A stretch of DNA of 60,793 bases from Paenibacillus sp. Soil787 (GCF_001429545.1 NZ_LMSP01000007.1:1-60793); one strand, 5' to 3'; shown: positions 9,268-20,365, numbered from the stretch's first letter. A program made the numbers and translations. The notes: generated from the sequence alone by a model not told the origin.

Positions 9268-10530
9268 TTATTCCTCGCTCTCGCGCCAAACCTCTGCACC
9301 TAGTGAAGATAAGTTGAATACCAAGTTCTCATAACCACGATCAATAAACTCAACTCCGGATACTTCTGTGATACCACCTGTTCTTACGCTAAGGCCCGCA
9401 ATCACAAGAGAAGCTCCTGCTCTCAAATCCGTTGCTCTCACTTTGGCAGAACTGAGCTGTGAGCCCTCAATGATGGCTGAGCGTCCTTCGACCTTCATCT
9501 TTGCTCCCATACGCACTAGCTCAGGAATATGTTTGAAACGATTACTATAAACATGGTCCGTTAGTATACTAACTCCTTTAGCTTGGCAAAGTAAGCTCGC
9601 CATTGGAGACTGCAGATCCGTCGCAAACCCAGGGTAAATTAAAGCTTTCACATCAACACTTTCGTATTCAGGCTGACCGACAACACGAATGGACTCATCC
9701 ATTTCGTAGATATGTACGCCCATTTCCTGAAGCTTTGCTGTCAGTGCTTCCATATGTTTAGGAATGACATTGTCGACAGTCACATCGCCGCGTGTAGCCG
9801 CTGCTGCAATCATGTACGTACCTGCTTGAATACGGTCAGGAATAATGGAATGTCGGCAACCATGCATCTCTGTTACGCCTTCGATACGAATGGTCTCTGT
9901 TCCAGCACCCTTAATTTTGGCACCCATTGAATTTAAAAGTGTTGCCACATCTATGATTTCAGGCTCTTTGGCCGCATTCTCGATAATCGTAAAGCCTTTA
10001 GCGCGTGAGGCAGCCAACATGATGTTAATCGTCGCTCCAACACTCGCCATATCTAAGTATATTTTGGCACCGCGCAGTTCTTTGGCGCGTATCTTTAATG
10101 CGCCATTCTCATTACTAACCTCGGCACCCAAAGCTTCAAAACCTTTAATATGCAAATCAATCGGACGCGGTTCGAAGTTACAACCACCAGGCAGACCAAT
10201 CGTTGCCTCACCAAATCTCCCGAGCAGCGCTCCCATTAAATAGTAGGATGCTCTGAGCTTTTTTACTTTGCCATTCGGCATAGGAAGTGATTTCATTCGA
10301 CTTGGGTCGATCGTCATCCGATCTTCGTTCCAGTCTATGGTAGCTCCTAAATCCGTCAAAATTTCTGTATATATAGCCACATCACTCAGATGAGGCAGAT
10401 TATCCAAAGTAACCGATGTTTCAGCAAGAATTGCGGCTGGAATGAGTGCAACTGCACTATTCTTAGCCCCGCTAATTTGAACTGTTCCCCGTAGTGGACG
10501 TCCCCCGACCACCATTAATTTTTCCAACAT
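9268..10530 (-). CDS. murA: UDP-N-acetylglucosamine 1-carboxyvinyltransferase (MurZ-type paralogue)
   Basis: This enzyme transfers enolpyruvate to UDP-GlcNAc, the first committed step of peptidoglycan synthesis. The 420 residues include SGAKNSA (substrate contacts K22, N23) and the active-site cysteine C117 in [19 protein letters not shown]; this Cys is also the fosfomycin target. Bacillota usually carry two copies. Position beside rho and fba corresponds to murZ (murAB) of Bacillus subtilis rather than murAA. GGGGGAG precedes the ATG. Confidence 0.95.
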   Translation of the reverse strand: MLEKLMVVGGRPLRGTVQISGAKNSAVALIPAAILAETSVTLDNLPHLSDVAIYTEILTDLGATIDWNEDRMTIDPSRMKSLPMPNGKVKKLRASYYLMGALLGRFGEATIGLPGGCNFEPRPIDLHIKGFEALGAEVSNENGALKIRAKELRGAKIYLDMASVGATINIMLAASRAKGFTIIENAAKEPEIIDVATLLNSMGAKIKGAGTETIRIEGVTEMHGCRHSIIPDRIQAGTYMIAAAATRGDVTVDNVIPKHMEALTAKLQEMGVHIYEMDESIRVVGQPEYESVDVKALIYPGFATDLQSPMASLLCQAKGVSILTDHVYSNRFKHIPELVRMGAKMKVEGRSAIIEGSQLSSAKVRATDLRAGASLVIAGLSVRTGGITEVSGVEFIDRGYENLVFNLSSLGAEVWRESEE

Positions 10531-10739
10531 GATTCTCCCCCTAAACCAGGTGCCTACTTACTAAGCAGTAAATTAAAGCAACCAAATACAACCTAACCCC
10601 ACACAAACTTTACCAAAGATATTCGACTCCACAGCGTCCTTTAAGACTAGTGATCGTCAAAAATCAAGCGAACGAGCGTATAAAATTAATAATTTCAACA
10701 TAAGCTCAAAAAAATAGAAGAAGGAAACACACGTAATGA

Positions 10740-10783
10740 CACAGACGGACGACATTCTTTCGTCTATCCTCCGTCTGTGCCTT
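10740..10783 (-). terminator. Hairpin downstream of fba
   Basis: CACAGACGGA and TCCGTCTGTG form a perfect 10-bp outer stem with an inner CGAC/GTCG helix, 34 nt after the fba stop. No T-run follows, so it may be an mRNA 3' stabiliser rather than an intrinsic terminator. Confidence 0.5.
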
Positions 10784-10816
10784 ACTGCATTTCCTACCCT
10801 GACTATACAATTGGAA

Positions 10817-11671
10817 TTAAGCTTGATTGCTGCTTCCGAACAATTGAATTTTGGATTTTACTACTTCGATCATAGCATTACGAGCCGGGGTGAGATATTT
10901 ACGAGGATCATAAATTTTAGCATCTTTATTAAGAGCCGCGCGGATGTTTTCTGTGCATGCCACTTGGTTCTCTGTGTTAACGTTGATTTTGCCAACGCCT
11001 GCTGCGATAGATTTACGAATCATTTCGTCAGGAACGCCGGATCCACCGTGAAGAACAACAGGAACTGGAATCGCTTTGGAAACTGCTTCGATAATATCAA
11101 AGTGAATGTTAGGCTCGCCTGCGTACATACCATGTGCAGTACCTACAGCGATAGCCAGACAGTCAACACCTGTTTCTTCGTAGAAACGGATAGCTTCTTC
11201 TGGTTTTGCAAGGTTAGCGTGCTCTTCATCAACAGAGATGTCGTCCTCAACGCCGCCAATTGTTCCAAGCTCACCCTCAACGGATACGCCCATTGCACGA
11301 GCAGCTTTTACAACTTCTTTCGTCAAACGAATGTTTTCTTCGAAAGAATAGTGGGAACCATCGAACATAACGGAGCTGAATCCTGCACGGATACATTTCA
11401 TTGCTACTTCAAAGGAACTGCCATGATCTAAGTGTAGAGCAATCGGCAGACCGGATTTTTTAGCTGCAGCTTCAGCTATTGCTACTGTAAACTCGATACC
11501 CATATATTTCAGTGCGCCTTCGCTAACACCATAAATGAACGGGGATTTTAATTCGATTGCAGCTTCCACAATCGCTTGAGCGAATTCAAGGTTGTTCATG
11601 TTAAATTGACCCACCGCGAATTTGTTCGCTTTTGCTTTAGGTAAAAATTCATTCATTGAAACCAATGCCAT
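10817..11671 (-). CDS. fba: Class II fructose-1,6-bisphosphate aldolase
   Basis: A zinc-dependent glycolytic and gluconeogenic aldolase of 284 residues. Visible features are the LHLDHGSSFE zinc and catalytic block (H80, D82, H83), the GVEDDISVDEEHA loop region, AVGTAHGMY, and VLHGGSGVPDEMI near the phosphate site. It lies next to spo0F as in Bacillus, although the transaldolase gene found there is missing. AGGAGG precedes the ATG. Confidence 0.97.
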   Translation of the reverse strand: MALVSMNEFLPKAKANKFAVGQFNMNNLEFAQAIVEAAIELKSPFIYGVSEGALKYMGIEFTVAIAEAAAKKSGLPIALHLDHGSSFEVAMKCIRAGFSSVMFDGSHYSFEENIRLTKEVVKAARAMGVSVEGELGTIGGVEDDISVDEEHANLAKPEEAIRFYEETGVDCLAIAVGTAHGMYAGEPNIHFDIIEAVSKAIPVPVVLHGGSGVPDEMIRKSIAAGVGKINVNTENQVACTENIRAALNKDAKIYDPRKYLTPARNAMIEVVKSKIQLFGSSNQA

Positions 11672-11732
11672 GTTTCTCTTCCTCCTAGAACCTATAGTAG
11701 ATGCGTATACCGCTCTTTGTCATACCTGAGTT

Positions 11733-11738
11733 ATTATA
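11733..11738 (-). promoter_or_regulatory. Extended -10 of the fba promoter
   Basis: TGCTATAAT on the minus strand gives an extended -10 about 60 nt upstream of the fba start. The -35 is weak (TTATCA at a 17-nt spacing). Confidence 0.5.
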
Positions 11739-11786
11739 GCACATAAATTTTCAAATGATAACCAAGCCCTCGTTTTTTTGGCAACC

Positions 11787-11878
11787 AAGGATAAACGAAT
11801 CCGTCGTCCTTCAGGGACGAGCGCGTTTGTCAAGGTAGATGCGAAGCAAAAGTATAAAACTTATACTTTCTTATCTAC
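11787..11878 (+). repeat. Dispersed 92-nt element copy B (full length)
   Basis: Full copy lying between fba and spo0F. It contains a CGTCC/GGGACG hairpin, then a second hairpin with GTAGAT/ATCTAC outer and AAGTATAA/TTATACTT inner arms. It matches 14208-14299 and 42934-43025 with only a few differences. Its right end touches the poly-T of the spo0F terminator (minus strand). Confidence 0.9.
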
Positions 11879-11905
11879 AAAAAAAAAGACCCTATGACTA
11901 GGATC
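11879..11905 (-). terminator. spo0F terminator
   Basis: On the minus strand GATCCTA, GTCA loop and TAGGGTC (11888-11905, one G-U pair) are followed by nine T. The stem overlaps the spo0F stop codon. Confidence 0.75.
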
Positions 11906-12290
11906 CCACTGCAAAACCGCTGCTTGATTCATTATTAAGCTGCATATTAACCGCCATACGCAATTCATCAATATCAAAAGGCTTCGTAAAGTGCATAATC
12001 GCACCCAAATCCGTTGCTTCTTTAATCATATCGAGCTCGCCATAAGCTGTCATCATAATGACTTTGATCGATGCATCAATGGCTTTAACATGTTTCAAAA
12101 TATCCAGTCCGTCCATACCAGGAATCTTCATATCCAGTAGAATAAGATCAGGCGAAGAATTCTTCACGATTTCTAAGGCCAACTTGCCATTTGAGGCCTG
12201 ATAGGTATCGTACCCTTCATTACTGAATACCTCCATGAGTAGTACGCGAATTCCATTTTGATCGTCGACAATCAATACCTTTTTCTTCAT
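11898..12290 (-). CDS. spo0F: Sporulation phosphorelay response regulator Spo0F
   Basis: A single-domain receiver of 130 residues without an output domain. The acidic pair D9-D10, the phosphorylated D53 in [11 protein letters not shown], the switch Thr in MMTAYGE and the Lys in FTKPFD are all present. In the phosphorelay, sensor kinases phosphorylate Spo0F, which passes the phosphate through Spo0B to Spo0A. Location between fba and pyrG matches Bacillus. A sigma-H type promoter lies upstream. The orphan PAS kinase at 3.8-5.2 kb is a plausible partner. Confidence 0.95.
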   Translation of the reverse strand: MKKKVLIVDDQNGIRVLLMEVFSNEGYDTYQASNGKLALEIVKNSSPDLILLDMKIPGMDGLDILKHVKAIDASIKVIMMTAYGELDMIKEATDLGAIMHFTKPFDIDELRMAVNMQLNNESSSGFAVGS

Positions 12291-12346
12291 CAGCCTATTT
12301 CCCTCCCGAAAACGAATAACAAATTCCCATGTTCATGTTCCTAAAG

Positions 12347-12375
12347 GTATTCGCTATTCATTTCCGATTTCCTTC
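12347..12375 (-). promoter_or_regulatory. Sigma-H type promoter of spo0F
   Basis: On the minus strand GAAGGAAAT (-35, fits RNAGGAWWW), an 11-nt spacer and AGCGAATAC (-10, fits RNNGAATWW), about 57 nt before the ATG. spo0F of Bacillus subtilis is known to have a sigma-H promoter. Confidence 0.7.
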
Positions 12376-12447
12376 TGAGGGACAAAACTAATTGAAAAGT
12401 TTTACAAATAAGTTGGTTATCTGGAGGGTCAACCGTTATAGCAAGAA

Positions 12448-14061
<1,614 letters not shown>

Positions 14062-14207
14062 CTAGAGTTTAGTATGGTTTGAAATATAAGAACTTACGTC
14101 GTAAGGCATAAGCTTATCTTTTGTCAGAAAAATGACTTTGTAAGCATTAGCTTCTGCTAAATAGGGTTTTTCATGAAAATAAAGTGAAAAAACACAAAAA
14201 AACACCC

Positions 14208-14299
14208 AAGGATAAACGACTCCGTCGTCCTTCTGGGACGAGCGCGTTTTTCAAGGTAGATGCGAAGCAAAAGTATAAAACTTATACTTTCTTATCTAC
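14208..14299 (+). repeat. Dispersed 92-nt element copy C (full length)
   Basis: Same length and orientation as copy B and almost identical to it (for example GTTTTTCAAGG instead of GTTTGTCAAGG). Both hairpins are intact. Its right end is 11 nt from the T-run of the rpoE terminator, joined by an A-rich stretch. Confidence 0.9.
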
Positions 14300-14310
14300 T
14301 AAAAAAAACA

Positions 14311-14345
14311 AAAAAAGTGACACCCGTAGTGACGGGGCACTTTTT
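14311..14345 (-). terminator. rpoE terminator
   Basis: On the minus strand AAAAGTG-C-CCCGT pairs with ACGGG-TGT-CACTTTT and is followed by further T residues. It ends rpoE before pyrG. Confidence 0.75.
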
Positions 14346-14425
14346 GAACGCTTGAGCGAATTGTTAAGATTCTTTAAAGCCCATGCAATAGTTTACTCTG
14401 AACAGATAGGGACTGTCAAGACAAG

Positions 14426-15007
14426 TTATTTGTCGTCGTCAGCGTCTCCATCCAGATCGTCTTCTTCGTCTTCCTCATCGGAATCCGCATCTAAATCGTC
14501 TTCACTATCTTCGTCTGTTTCTTCAATACCCGCTTCGCCAAGATCCTCTTCGATCTCTTCATCTTCGAAGAATTCAGTATCCTCTTCCGCTTCTTCCTCT
14601 TCGGTTTCGGTACCAAATGTATCGTACTCATCTTCTTCTGCGTATGTATCTTCTTCCTCAGCGTAGATGTCTTCATCCAGATCGTCATCTTCGTCGTTAA
14701 TGATTCTCGGACGCTTCGCGTTACCAACCGCATCGTCTGATTTCTCGACAGGATACCAGCGTTTCAAACCCCATAGGTTCGTACCTACGCAAGCAAAACG
14801 TCCATCGATGTTGATTTCCGTATATAGTTGGGCAATCACTTGCATAACATGCTGCTCGGACAGCCCTTTTATTTTAGCAATTTCAGCCATCAGGTCACGA
14901 TAGTAAAACGGCGTATTCGCCGACTTCAGTAATTCAAACGCCAAATCCACCATGGGCATTTCGCGTGCTTGCTCTGTGGTGATTTTGAGTGTGTATTCGC
15001 TACTCAT
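14426..15007 (-). CDS. rpoE: RNA polymerase delta subunit
   Basis: A 193-residue delta subunit found only in Bacillota. The N-terminal HARE-HTH domain (about 1-90) binds core polymerase. The C-terminal 80 residues are almost entirely Asp and Glu and form a disordered acidic tail. Delta displaces RNA from polymerase, speeds recycling and sharpens the response of promoters to initiating NTP. Placement upstream of pyrG is as in Bacillus. The start ATG follows AGGATG. Confidence 0.95.
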   Translation of the reverse strand: MSSEYTLKITTEQAREMPMVDLAFELLKSANTPFYYRDLMAEIAKIKGLSEQHVMQVIAQLYTEINIDGRFACVGTNLWGLKRWYPVEKSDDAVGNAKRPRIINDEDDDLDEDIYAEEEDTYAEEDEYDTFGTETEEEEAEEDTEFFEDEEIEEDLGEAGIEETDEDSEDDLDADSDEEDEEDDLDGDADDDK

Positions 15008-15477
15008 CTAAGGCACATCCTTTTCGATCGTGATCGTCATCTTCAGTTCTTCTATCTACCTTATCCAATATCTTCATTAAGTAAAACCTATTTTTTCTAA
15101 AAATGCAACTATCCCTAAAATAATCGGCTACGCCGTCCTACTAGGACGAGCGTGTTTGTCAAAAAATATAGCCGACTTATTGTGTGAAACACTTCACAAG
15201 GAAGAAAGCGTTCCCTCTAAAATGAAAACAAGCGAAGGTCCCCCTCCGCTTGCGACTGTATCCTAAGGAAGCGGTGTGAATGAATCACAGCCGTTTCCAC
15301 TACCTGAGAAAGAGACACTCCTGCCCGCGCCTCTCTATTTATCCTATGTAAAACCTACGCATCTGACACGGCTTCGCACCCATTTATTTCTATAAAGGCA
15401 AGAACACGGTCATACGGGGTGACCTGTACATAAGATAGGGGAGATTCGATTCTAAGCTGTCATGGGGGGATGGCACG
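15008..15477. other. Intergenic region rpoE-S8 protease
   Basis: Contains a degenerate copy of the dispersed element (15116-15176) and two short hairpins (15228-15251, AAGCG...CGCTT; 15267-15298, GGAAGCGG...CCGTTTCC). A possible sigma-E-like pair (GTCATA, 14 nt, CATAAGAT, about 15409-15436) precedes the protease gene but is weak. No gene is seen. Confidence 0.6.
15116..15176 (+). repeat. Dispersed element copy D (degenerate)
   Basis: Shares the CCGTCCT/AGGACGAGCG hairpin and GTGTTTGTCA with the full copies. The second half is replaced by another sequence that pairs with the left end (AATCGGCTA / TAGCCGA). Confidence 0.55.
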
Positions 15478-16638
15478 ATGGATATAGCCACCTTTCTTCA
15501 TTTGCTTCATGAGGAAATCGGTCTCGCCAAGCATTCTGACAAGAAGCATATCATCCACTTCTCATCGGCTAAGGACTACTACGCATGCAAATCAGAGCTG
15601 AAACGAATGAAGTCTCAGTTTGCAAACCTCTCGAAGGTGCGCGATCTAAGTATCATTCACGCCTTCTCCTGCACGCTTCGTCCCGATACTAAGCTCAGAG
15701 GTATCTCCGGTGCGCCGAACATCGTAGAGGATACCAAGATATCCGTTCACCAGGCGATGGGCAACAAAACCACCTCCAGACGATCAAGCAGTTTATCGGG
15801 CTCTCATACGATACCTTGGGGCATCGATCAAGTAGGCGCGCCTGAAGTCTGGAACAAATCGTTAGGTCAGAATATTCGGATCGGGGTCATCGATACCGGA
15901 ATCGATTACAATCATCCTGACTTACACAATTCGATATCACGGGGCATCAATTTGTTAAACCGCAGTATGCTGCCCTATGATGACAATGGACATGGCACGC
16001 ATATCGCCGGAACTATCGCGGCAGCTGGCCGTAATTCAGGGATTGTCGGTGTTGCTCCAAGAGCCATCGTTCATCCGGTAAAAGCATTTGACCATGCTGG
16101 AAGCGCCTATGTCTCGGACATTATTGCCGGCATCGATTGGTGTGTTCATAACGACCTCGATATTATCAATATGAGCTTCGGTATGAAATCATACAACCGT
16201 TCCCTCGAGCAAGCTGTCTTGAACGCGTATTACCGTGGTAAAGTTATCGTGGCTTCATCCGGAAATGACGGCAAAAAGAAATCGGTCGATTACCCCGCCC
16301 GCTTCCCCCAGGTCGTCTCCGTTGGAGCCACAACTCGATTAGGCAAAATCGCTCCCTTCAGCAACCGCGGGAAGCAAATTGATATCTACGCACCAGGCGA
16401 ACGGGTCTACTCGTCCTGGCTTAACGGCAAATATAACGAACTAAGTGGCACTTCGATGGCCACTGCCCATGTCAGCGGCGTCATTGCCTTGATGTTATCG
16501 ATCAAGCCGATGTCGCCGCTGCAGATTAAAAGTGCGCTTCGGCGCTGCGCGATTGGTCTTAACAAGCGAGGGAGCACGCGCTGGAAGCCCGGGCATTTGA
16601 ACGCTCGGCGCGCCATCCGTGCGGCACGGCAGGGCTGA
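15478..16638 (+). CDS. Subtilisin-like (S8) serine protease without signal peptide
   Basis: A 386-residue S8 protease. The catalytic triad is D139 (VIDTGID), H172 (NGHGTHIAG) and S326 (SGTSMATAH), with oxyanion N263. The first 110 residues resemble a propeptide, but the N-terminus (MDIATFLHLLHEE) is not a secretion signal, so it may act in the cytoplasm or mother cell, or leave by another route. GGGGGG lies 8 nt before the ATG. It is the only plus-strand gene in this minus-strand core region. Confidence 0.88.
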   Translation: MDIATFLHLLHEEIGLAKHSDKKHIIHFSSAKDYYACKSELKRMKSQFANLSKVRDLSIIHAFSCTLRPDTKLRGISGAPNIVEDTKISVHQAMGNKTTSRRSSSLSGSHTIPWGIDQVGAPEVWNKSLGQNIRIGVIDTGIDYNHPDLHNSISRGINLLNRSMLPYDDNGHGTHIAGTIAAAGRNSGIVGVAPRAIVHPVKAFDHAGSAYVSDIIAGIDWCVHNDLDIINMSFGMKSYNRSLEQAVLNAYYRGKVIVASSGNDGKKKSVDYPARFPQVVSVGATTRLGKIAPFSNRGKQIDIYAPGERVYSSWLNGKYNELSGTSMATAHVSGVIALMLSIKPMSPLQIKSALRRCAIGLNKRGSTRWKPGHLNARRAIRAARQG

Positions 16639-16785
16639 GACGGGCGCAGGGGCAACTGCGAAGAGCGAGTGCGAAGTGCAAGAGCGAAGTGCGAGAGCGG
16701 AGGCATGAGCCGCCCAAGTGTGGATCGTGAGCACAAGCAAAGCCAAGAGCGGAAGCAAACCCGCCCTATTTTGTTGCACGGAATA

Positions 16786-16847
16786 CAACAATTCTCTGCT
16801 TGGAGCGAAATTAGAGGAAAATTGTTGTACATTTTTCAACAATTCCA
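16786..16847. repeat. Inverted AACAATT/AATTGTT repeat
   Basis: ATACAACAATT and AATTGTTGTA are inverted around 30 nt, and TCAACAATT follows in the first orientation. This could fold into alternative hairpins. It resembles intergenic repeat units rather than a gene end. Confidence 0.5.
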
Positions 16848-16956
16848 CTCACATGTCAAAGGCCCCTAACACATATTAGAATAAATGCGCTCGTGTTGCA
16901 TTACATCGTAATGTGCTCACATTCTAAAATGGCGGGAAAATTTCTTCGTAGTGCGA

Positions 16957-17021
16957 AACGTTTGTCAAAGTAGATGTACCACAAAGTTATAGTCCACCAG
17001 ACTTATTCTTCTGGTGTTATC
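16957..17021 (+). repeat. Dispersed element copy E (degenerate)
   Basis: ACGTTTGTCAAAGTAGATG matches the middle of the element. The inner hairpin is replaced by another (CACCAGACTTATTCTTCTGGTG). As in copies B, C and F, its right end abuts a terminator poly-T, here that of argS. Confidence 0.5.
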
Positions 17022-17070
17022 AAAAAAAGGGACGATCCCCCATGTCTTCGTAGACATCGGAGATCGTCCC
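17022..17070 (-). terminator. argS terminator
   Basis: GGGACGATC and GATCGTCCC (17029-17070) form a 9-bp stem extended by an inner ATGTCT/AGACAT helix, followed by TTTTTTT on the minus strand. Confidence 0.9.
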
Positions 17071-17091
17071 TTCGATTTTGTGGAGCGGATG

Positions 17092-18765
17092 TTACATCCG
17101 CTCTGGGGCGGATACGCCAACTACGCGAAGCGTGCTGGCTAAGGTAATACGAAGCGCGCCGAGCAAGGCGAGGCGTGCCTGGGTCAAGGCCGCGTCATCC
17201 GTGATGACATAGTGGCCTCTGTAATAGCTATGGAACTGGCTTGCCAGTTCGTAGACATAGCGAATGAGCCTATGCGGCGCATATTGATCGGCCGCAATGG
17301 CAATTTCCTCCGGAAGCTCGCCCATCTTGCGCAGCAAGTCGAACTCAGCTTCCGACGTAAGCTGGCTAAGGTCTACCTGCGCAAGCGGCAGCACCTGGAT
17401 GTTCTGCTCTTCCGCCTGACGGAAGATGCTGCAGATCCGTGCGTGTGCATACTGCACATAGAACACAGGGTTCTCATTGGACTGAGAAACCGCCAAGTCC
17501 ATGTCGAAGTCCAAGTGCGAGTCCATGCTGCGCATCGCGAAGAAATAACGAATCGGGTCTACGCCGACTTCGTCCATAAGATCCTCCATCGTGACTGCTT
17601 TGCCAGTCCGTTTGGACATTTTCACCTTTTCCCCATTTTGGAAAAGGCTCACCATTTGGGCAATTAACACAATGAGTCGATCCGATTCAAAACCAAGCGC
17701 CGTCATAGCCGCTTTCATCCGTGGAATGTAGCCATGATGATCTGCGCCCCAAATATTAATCAAACGCTCAAAGCCGCGTCCAAATTTATTGCGATGGTAG
17801 GCAATATCCGGAGTAAGATACGTAAAGGAACCGTCATTCTTAATCAGAACGCGATTCTTGTCGTCACCCAGCGGTGTTGTGTTTAACCAAGTCGCGCCTT
17901 CCTCTTCATATATGTGTCCATTATCCCGCAGCTCTTGGAGAACGGGTGGGATGAGGTTATCTTCATAAATCGACGTCTCGGAGAACCAGTTGTCGAAATG
18001 AACACCAAAGCGACCCAAATCGCGTTTGATTTTGTCGAGTTCTTTTTTGAGCCCATAGGTACGGAAATAAGCACGACGCTCATCTTCTGGCAAGCTGAGG
18101 AGGCGATCCCCTTCTTCCGCAGCAAGATCAGCTGCAAAGCCTTTGATATCTTCACCGAAGTACCCGTCTTCCGGCATCTCAGCCTCTTGTCCGAGTGCTT
18201 GCAGATAGCGGGCTTCGATGGATTTGGCCAAATTGACCACTTGGTTGCCAGCATCATTGATGTAGTACTCTCGGGATACGTCGTATCCAGCCAGATCGAG
18301 TACGTTGCACAGCACGTCCCCTACTGCCGCTCCGCGAGCATGTCCCAAATGCAAAGAACCCGTTGGATTCGCGCTTACGAATTCCACTTGCACTTTAAGC
18401 CCTTGACCGACGTTCGTCGCACCGTAGCGATCACCCATTTTTTGAACATTTTCAATAACCGGGTATAGGTACACTTTGTTCATTTTAAAATTAATAAAAC
18501 CAGGCCCCGCAATTTCCGCTTCTGCGATATTGGCTTTATCCTTTTGCAGGTTAGCAATAATTTGCTCCGCAATTTGTCTTGGGTTCTGCTTAGCAATTCG
18601 GGTTAGCTGCATCGCGACATTCGTTGCGAAATCCCCGTGTGTCTTCTCTTTCGGAACCTCTAGAATAATCTCCGGTATTTGCGCCGCGTCCACGATACCT
18701 GCAGCCGTAACTGCTTCTATAATGGCTTGTTTAACAATGGCTTTGACTTCGTTTAGTACATCCAT
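17092..18765 (-). CDS. argS: Arginyl-tRNA synthetase
   Basis: A class I synthetase of 557 residues that charges tRNA-Arg. It has the HIGH-type motif HLGH at 139-142, a KMSKR motif near 357 (KMSKRTG) and a DALR anticodon-binding C-terminus. The N-terminal Add1 domain occupies about 1-95. A GGAGGAG site precedes the ATG. It is the second gene after ywiB, as in Bacillus. Confidence 0.97.
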   Translation of the reverse strand: MDVLNEVKAIVKQAIIEAVTAAGIVDAAQIPEIILEVPKEKTHGDFATNVAMQLTRIAKQNPRQIAEQIIANLQKDKANIAEAEIAGPGFINFKMNKVYLYPVIENVQKMGDRYGATNVGQGLKVQVEFVSANPTGSLHLGHARGAAVGDVLCNVLDLAGYDVSREYYINDAGNQVVNLAKSIEARYLQALGQEAEMPEDGYFGEDIKGFAADLAAEEGDRLLSLPEDERRAYFRTYGLKKELDKIKRDLGRFGVHFDNWFSETSIYEDNLIPPVLQELRDNGHIYEEEGATWLNTTPLGDDKNRVLIKNDGSFTYLTPDIAYHRNKFGRGFERLINIWGADHHGYIPRMKAAMTALGFESDRLIVLIAQMVSLFQNGEKVKMSKRTGKAVTMEDLMDEVGVDPIRYFFAMRSMDSHLDFDMDLAVSQSNENPVFYVQYAHARICSIFRQAEEQNIQVLPLAQVDLSQLTSEAEFDLLRKMGELPEEIAIAADQYAPHRLIRYVYELASQFHSYYRGHYVITDDAALTQARLALLGALRITLASTLRVVGVSAPERM

Positions 18766-18770
18766 TCGTC

Positions 18771-19181
18771 TTACTCCTCCTGAATTAACAACTTGATCCT
18801 GTATGTTCCCGCATGAGTGCCTGATGCATATAAATCATAGCTCCACCTTGTAATACCGATGCCATGTACGGCTTCCGAGGTCAGCTCATGTGTTTCAATT
18901 TCGAGTTCCAATCTGCCTTGAGGCGTCTGATAAAAACCAATCCGCTTCTCGCCGGGCAGAAAGGTTTGCTCCAATTGCACATCTCCTTGACGGACGATGC
19001 GTATTTGATTGTCTTCCAGTTTGATCAGCGTCACCGTACGTCCAAGTTCGTTCGGCTCTTCTTCATAGCGGATGTACGTGTGATTGCCTTTACGATAAAG
19101 ATCCCCTCGCGCCTTCTGCACGGTGGTCTCGCTCCCGCTTCGACTTTCAATTCGGATCCGCACGCGCTCTTTAGCCGTCAT
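18771..19181 (-). CDS. ywiB: YwiB family protein (DUF1934)
   Basis: A 136-residue beta-rich protein of the DUF1934 family, whose members adopt a small calycin-like barrel. The pattern [11 protein letters not shown]...[13 protein letters not shown]...[10 protein letters not shown] is typical. The gene ends 5 nt before argS, and the ywiB-argS pair is conserved in Bacillales. Function is unknown. Confidence 0.85.
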   Translation of the reverse strand: MTAKERVRIRIESRSGSETTVQKARGDLYRKGNHTYIRYEEEPNELGRTVTLIKLEDNQIRIVRQGDVQLEQTFLPGEKRIGFYQTPQGRLELEIETHELTSEAVHGIGITRWSYDLYASGTHAGTYRIKLLIQEE

Positions 19182-19377
19182 GGTCCGTCATTCTCCTATT
19201 CTGCAATACCTGTTTGCACCTTATGTCAGATAAGGCAAGTTAGCTATTAGTTTATATGAAAGATTCGTTAAATTCAATGTATTACGGGAGATCAGCGTGC
19301 ACAGCGGGGTTATCGTCGTGTCGGTTTCTGTGTAAGTTTGGGGAATTAGGACGCACATAGGTCCTGAGGGAATGAAT

Positions 19378-19562
19378 TTAGATGCATTTAGTGCAGGCTT
19401 TTCTGCTAAAAATGTTTGAATTGAACTGCGAAGATGCATTTCCTACATCAAATTCGGGCCATTTTTGCATTTCGGGCACGTTTCACTGAAATTTGATGTA
19501 CTTTTTGCAGCTGAATGGCAGAAAAATGGATTTTCGAACCAATTTGATGCACAAAATGCAGG
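19378..19562. repeat. TTTGATG/TGCA repeat region 1
   Basis: Contains AATTTGATGTACTTTTTGCA (19490-19509) and TTTGATGCACAAAATGCA (19543-19560), both repeated exactly at 60371-60390 and 60322-60339. Similar half-sites (GATGCATTTAGTGCA, TACATCAAATT) flank them. Confidence 0.75.
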
Positions 19563-19671
19563 TAAATTGGCTGAGGGGCAAGGCTGACGCGGAGTGTAGG
19601 GAACTGGGACAGAGAGTTGGGATTGGAGAGTTGGGAATACAGACACCTGATTGACGATTGTGACAGTGATC

Positions 19672-20113
19672 GGTGGAATATCAGGCTGCTGCGTGCGTAC
19701 GACGGCGAAAGTGAAGTTGGAATACCAAACCGCCGCATGCGTGCGACGGGGATAGTGAAGTTGGAATATCAGACAGGCTGTACGTGCAACGGGGATAGCG
19801 AAGTTAGAATAACAGACAGGCTGTACGTGCGACGGGGATAGCGAAGTTAGAATACCAGACAACCTGTGCGTGCGACAGGGATAACGAAGTTGGAATACCA
19901 GATAGCCGAGCGCGCGCGACGGGGATAGCGAAGTTGGAATACCAGACAGCCGAGCGCGCGCGACGGGGATAGCGAAGTTGGAATATCAGACAGGCGGTAC
20001 GTGCGACGGGGATAGTGAAGTTGGAATATCAGACAGCCGGTGTGTGCGACGGGGAAAGTGAGAGTTGGAATACCTGACAGCCTAGCACGCCGGTGACTGA
20101 GGCAGTGAATGTT
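19672..20113. repeat. 43-44-nt minisatellite, about 10 units
   Basis: Each unit begins GTTGGAATA(C/T)CAGACAG and ends GACGGGGATAG(C/T)GAA. The middle varies between forms such as GCTGTACGT and CCGAGCGCGC. Units are 43 or 44 nt long, so no reading frame is kept. The outer units are the most diverged. Confidence 0.9.
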
Positions 20114-20365
20114 GGAATACAAGTGTGTTCGAAGGTGAAATGGCGAGCGGTAACGAAGAATGTTAGTGCCTGGGTGAGAAATCAATTTCAGATTCATCTT
20201 TCCCGGCTAAAGGACTGGAGCGACGTTAATCCCCGAAAAAGATTGAATTTGAAAAACTAATGGACTCGACAGCCCTTAATCTACTTCAAATTATGAAAAT
20301 AAGATAGATTGAAACCAAATAACGGCGCTGAAGTCCGCAAGCTCGGAATCATCGCTCCAAATAGG

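Larger units (their letters stand above)
16639..17091. other. Intergenic region S8 protease-argS
   Basis: Begins with a short purine-rich run of GAGCGAAGTGC-like units (16645-16720). It then has an inverted AACAATT repeat (16786-16847), a degenerate copy of the dispersed element and the argS terminator. No gene is seen. Confidence 0.6.

Noticed and set aside
10736..11431. 231-residue plus-strand ORF
   Set aside because: Antisense to fba, a strongly supported gene; cysteine- and phenylalanine-rich composition typical of a shadow frame.
14184..14666. Serine-rich plus-strand ORF
   Set aside because: Antisense of the acidic GAT/GAA-rich tail of rpoE, without RBS.
19672..20113. CRISPR array
   Set aside because: Units vary throughout rather than as constant repeats with unique spacers, and there are no cas genes.
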